From positions 1 through 5,167 of the forward strand of contig JANWJO010000241.1 in assembly GCA_025449435.1 (NCBI GenBank): a stretch of 5,167 nucleotides of DNA, given 5' to 3'. Origin of the DNA: Chloroflexota bacterium (GTDB lineage: Bacteria; Chloroflexota; UBA4733). The notes under the pieces were generated by a model. The model was not told the origin of the DNA. It saw nothing but the letters and a program-made list of their open reading frames with translations, and made no database searches. Positions 3,819-5,167 of this stretch are shown here, in pieces. Each line of letters opens with the position of its first letter. Position 1 is the first letter of the stretch. The position numbers were made by a program, and so were the translations under genes.

Positions 3819-5167
3819 TTACTGCAGCAGTTGGCGTACCACGGTTGGCAACACACCGCCGTTCTCGTAGTAGGTGAGCTCCACCGGACCGTCGATGCGC
3901 ACGATCGTCTGGAAGGTGCGCTCGGTGCCGTCGGCCGTATGTACGTGAACGGTGAGCTGTTGCTTGGGCAGGAGCGAAGCCAAACCGCTCAGCGAGTAGG
4001 TCTCCTCGCCTGTGAGGCCGAGCGATGTGCGCGTCTGACCGGGCAGATATTGGAGCGGCAGGACGCCCATGCCGATGAGGTTGCTACGATGGATGCGCTC
4101 AAAGCTCTCGGCGATCACCGCGCGTACACCCAGCAGGAGTGCACCCTTGGCAGCCCAGTCGCGCGACCTCCCCATGCCATAGTCTTTCCCCGCCAGGATG
4201 ATCAGCGGTTGATGTGCCGCCTCATACCGCATGGCGGCGTCGAAGATAGACATCACTTCGCCTGTTGGCAGATAGCGCGTCCAGTTCCCTTCTTTGCCGT
4301 TGGCTAGGGCATTTTGTAAGCGAATGCTCCCAAAGGTTCCCCGCATCATCACCTCGTGGTTGCCGCGGCGTGTGCCATAGGTATTGAAGTCCTTAGGGGT
4401 CACCCCACGCTTTTGCAGGTATTGCCCAGCAGGACCATCTTTGGCGATCGAGCCAGCGGGAGAGATATGGTCGGTGGTCACCGAGTCTCCCAGTACCGCT
4501 AACACGCGCGCGTGGGCAATGTCTTGCATCGGAGCTGGCTCCTTGGCGAGGCCCTTGAAGAATGGAGGTTCTTGCACATACGTGGATGACGAGTCCCAAG
4601 CATACGCCGCGCCAGATGGCACCGGCAACAGCCGCCATTGCTCGTCGCCCTCAAACACGCTGGCGTATGTTGTGGCGAACACCTCAGCTGTGACAACCTT
4701 ATCGACCACTTGCTGCATCTCTTCGCGCGTGGGCCAGATATCCTTGAGGAAGACATCCTCACCGTTGGGGTCTTGACCGATGGGTTCCGTGGTCAGATCG
4801 ATGTCCACGGTACCGGCGAGCGCATAAGCCACTACTAACGGCGGCGAGGCCAGGTATTGCGCCCGCACCATAGAGTTGATACGGCCATTGAAGTTGCGGT
4901 TGCCGCTGAGCACGGCTGCCGTCACTACGTCGTGATTTTGCACCGCTTCGGCCACTGGCTCTAACACCAAGCCGCTGTTGCCGATACAGGTGGTGCACCC
5001 GTAACCCACCAGATGGAAGCGCAGCGCTTCGAGATAACTATCCAGCCCAGCCTGTTCTAGGTAGGCCGTCACCGTGCGCGAACCGGGCGCGAGGCTCGTC
5101 TTCACGTATGGCTTGACGGTCAAGCCGCGCTCCACAGCCTTCTTGGCAACCAGTCCTGCACCCACCA
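3819..5167 (-). CDS. acnA: Aconitate hydratase, AcnA/IRP1 type (C-terminal half, cut by window edge)
   Basis: Aconitase interconverts citrate and isocitrate in the TCA cycle using a [4Fe-4S] cluster. The visible 449 codons are about half of the usual 890-910 residues. The N-terminal part lies beyond the right edge, and the first full codon (GTG, 5165-5163) is an internal valine, not a start. Counting it as residue 1, the features are GCTTCIGNSG with cluster ligands Cys57 and Cys60 (the third cysteine is off-window), SGNRNFNGR (87-95) with the substrate arginines, DSVTTDHISPAG (227-238), YGTRRGN (263-269), the swivelling C-terminal domain with MRGTF, and ESFERIHRSNLIGMG near the end. One key site is odd: the usual GSSRDWAAKG reads GRSRDWAAKG, placing Arg333 where the catalytic serine belongs. 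Otherwise the frame is intact and well conserved. The stop is TAA at 3821-3819. Confidence 0.96.
   Translation of the reverse strand, partial: VGAGLVAKKAVERGLTVKPYVKTSLAPGSRTVTAYLEQAGLDSYLEALRFHLVGYGCTTCIGNSGLVLEPVAEAVQNHDVVTAAVLSGNRNFNGRINSMVRAQYLASPPLVVAYALAGTVDIDLTTEPIGQDPNGEDVFLKDIWPTREEMQQVVDKVVTAEVFATTYASVFEGDEQWRLLPVPSGAAYAWDSSSTYVQEPPFFKGLAKEPAPMQDIAHARVLAVLGDSVTTDHISPAGSIAKDGPAGQYLQKRGVTPKDFNTYGTRRGNHEVMMRGTFGSIRLQNALANGKEGNWTRYLPTGEVMSIFDAAMRYEAAHQPLIILAGKDYGMGRSRDWAAKGALLLGVRAVIAESFERIHRSNLIGMGVLPLQYLPGQTRTSLGLTGEETYSLSGLASLLPKQQLTVHVHTADGTERTFQTIVRIDGPVELTYYENGGVLPTVVRQLLQ

Noticed and set aside
3677..3877. 66-codon plus-strand frame in the intergenic gap
   Set aside because: It spans the hairpin repeats and runs into the end of aconitase, with no ribosome site.
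3831..4307. 158-codon plus-strand frame inside aconitase
   Set aside because: It is antisense to aconitase, with no recognisable protein.
5163..5165. GTG as the start of a short aconitase
   Set aside because: It aligns with an internal residue of AcnA. The reading frame continues past the window edge.

Overview
The window looks like ordinary bacterial chromosome, moderately GC-rich, carrying housekeeping genes on both strands. There is no transposase, integrase, phage gene, CRISPR array, tRNA or rRNA that I can see. The best clue to the host is the cytochrome c oxidase subunit II: it is a predicted lipoprotein with a fused C-terminal cytochrome c domain (caa3 type). That form is common in Bacillota, Deinococcota and Chloroflexota. 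With the GC content and the GTG starts, a Chloroflexota-like host is my guess, held weakly.

Layout, left to right. Positions 1-17 (minus) hold a probable start of the next oxidase gene, which runs off the left edge. Positions 46-1083 (minus) are coxB/ctaC. Positions 1261-1755 (minus) encode a MOSC-domain protein. A 198-bp divergent gap separates it from a plus-strand pair: a 133-residue protein I do not recognise (1954-2355) and a MIP18/DUF59-family iron-sulfur assembly factor (2458-2769). Convergent with these is a six-helix membrane protein of unknown function (2782-3507, minus). A 311-bp gap (3508-3818) holds several inverted and direct repeats. From 3819 to the right edge (minus) lies the C-terminal half of an AcnA-type aconitase, cut by the window.

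The genes do not form one obvious pathway. The oxidase is terminal respiration and aconitase is the TCA cycle. The DUF59 protein probably helps build Fe-S clusters, of which aconitase is a classic client, but nothing here shows a direct link. I found no clear new multi-gene system. The observation most worth checking is in aconitase: the motif that normally reads Gly-Ser-Ser-Arg reads Gly-Arg-Ser-Arg, so the residue equivalent to the catalytic-base serine is arginine, one base change from serine. The second is the repeat-rich gap 3508-3818, with a perfect 13-bp inverted repeat and a C6/G6 hairpin that look like dispersed elements.
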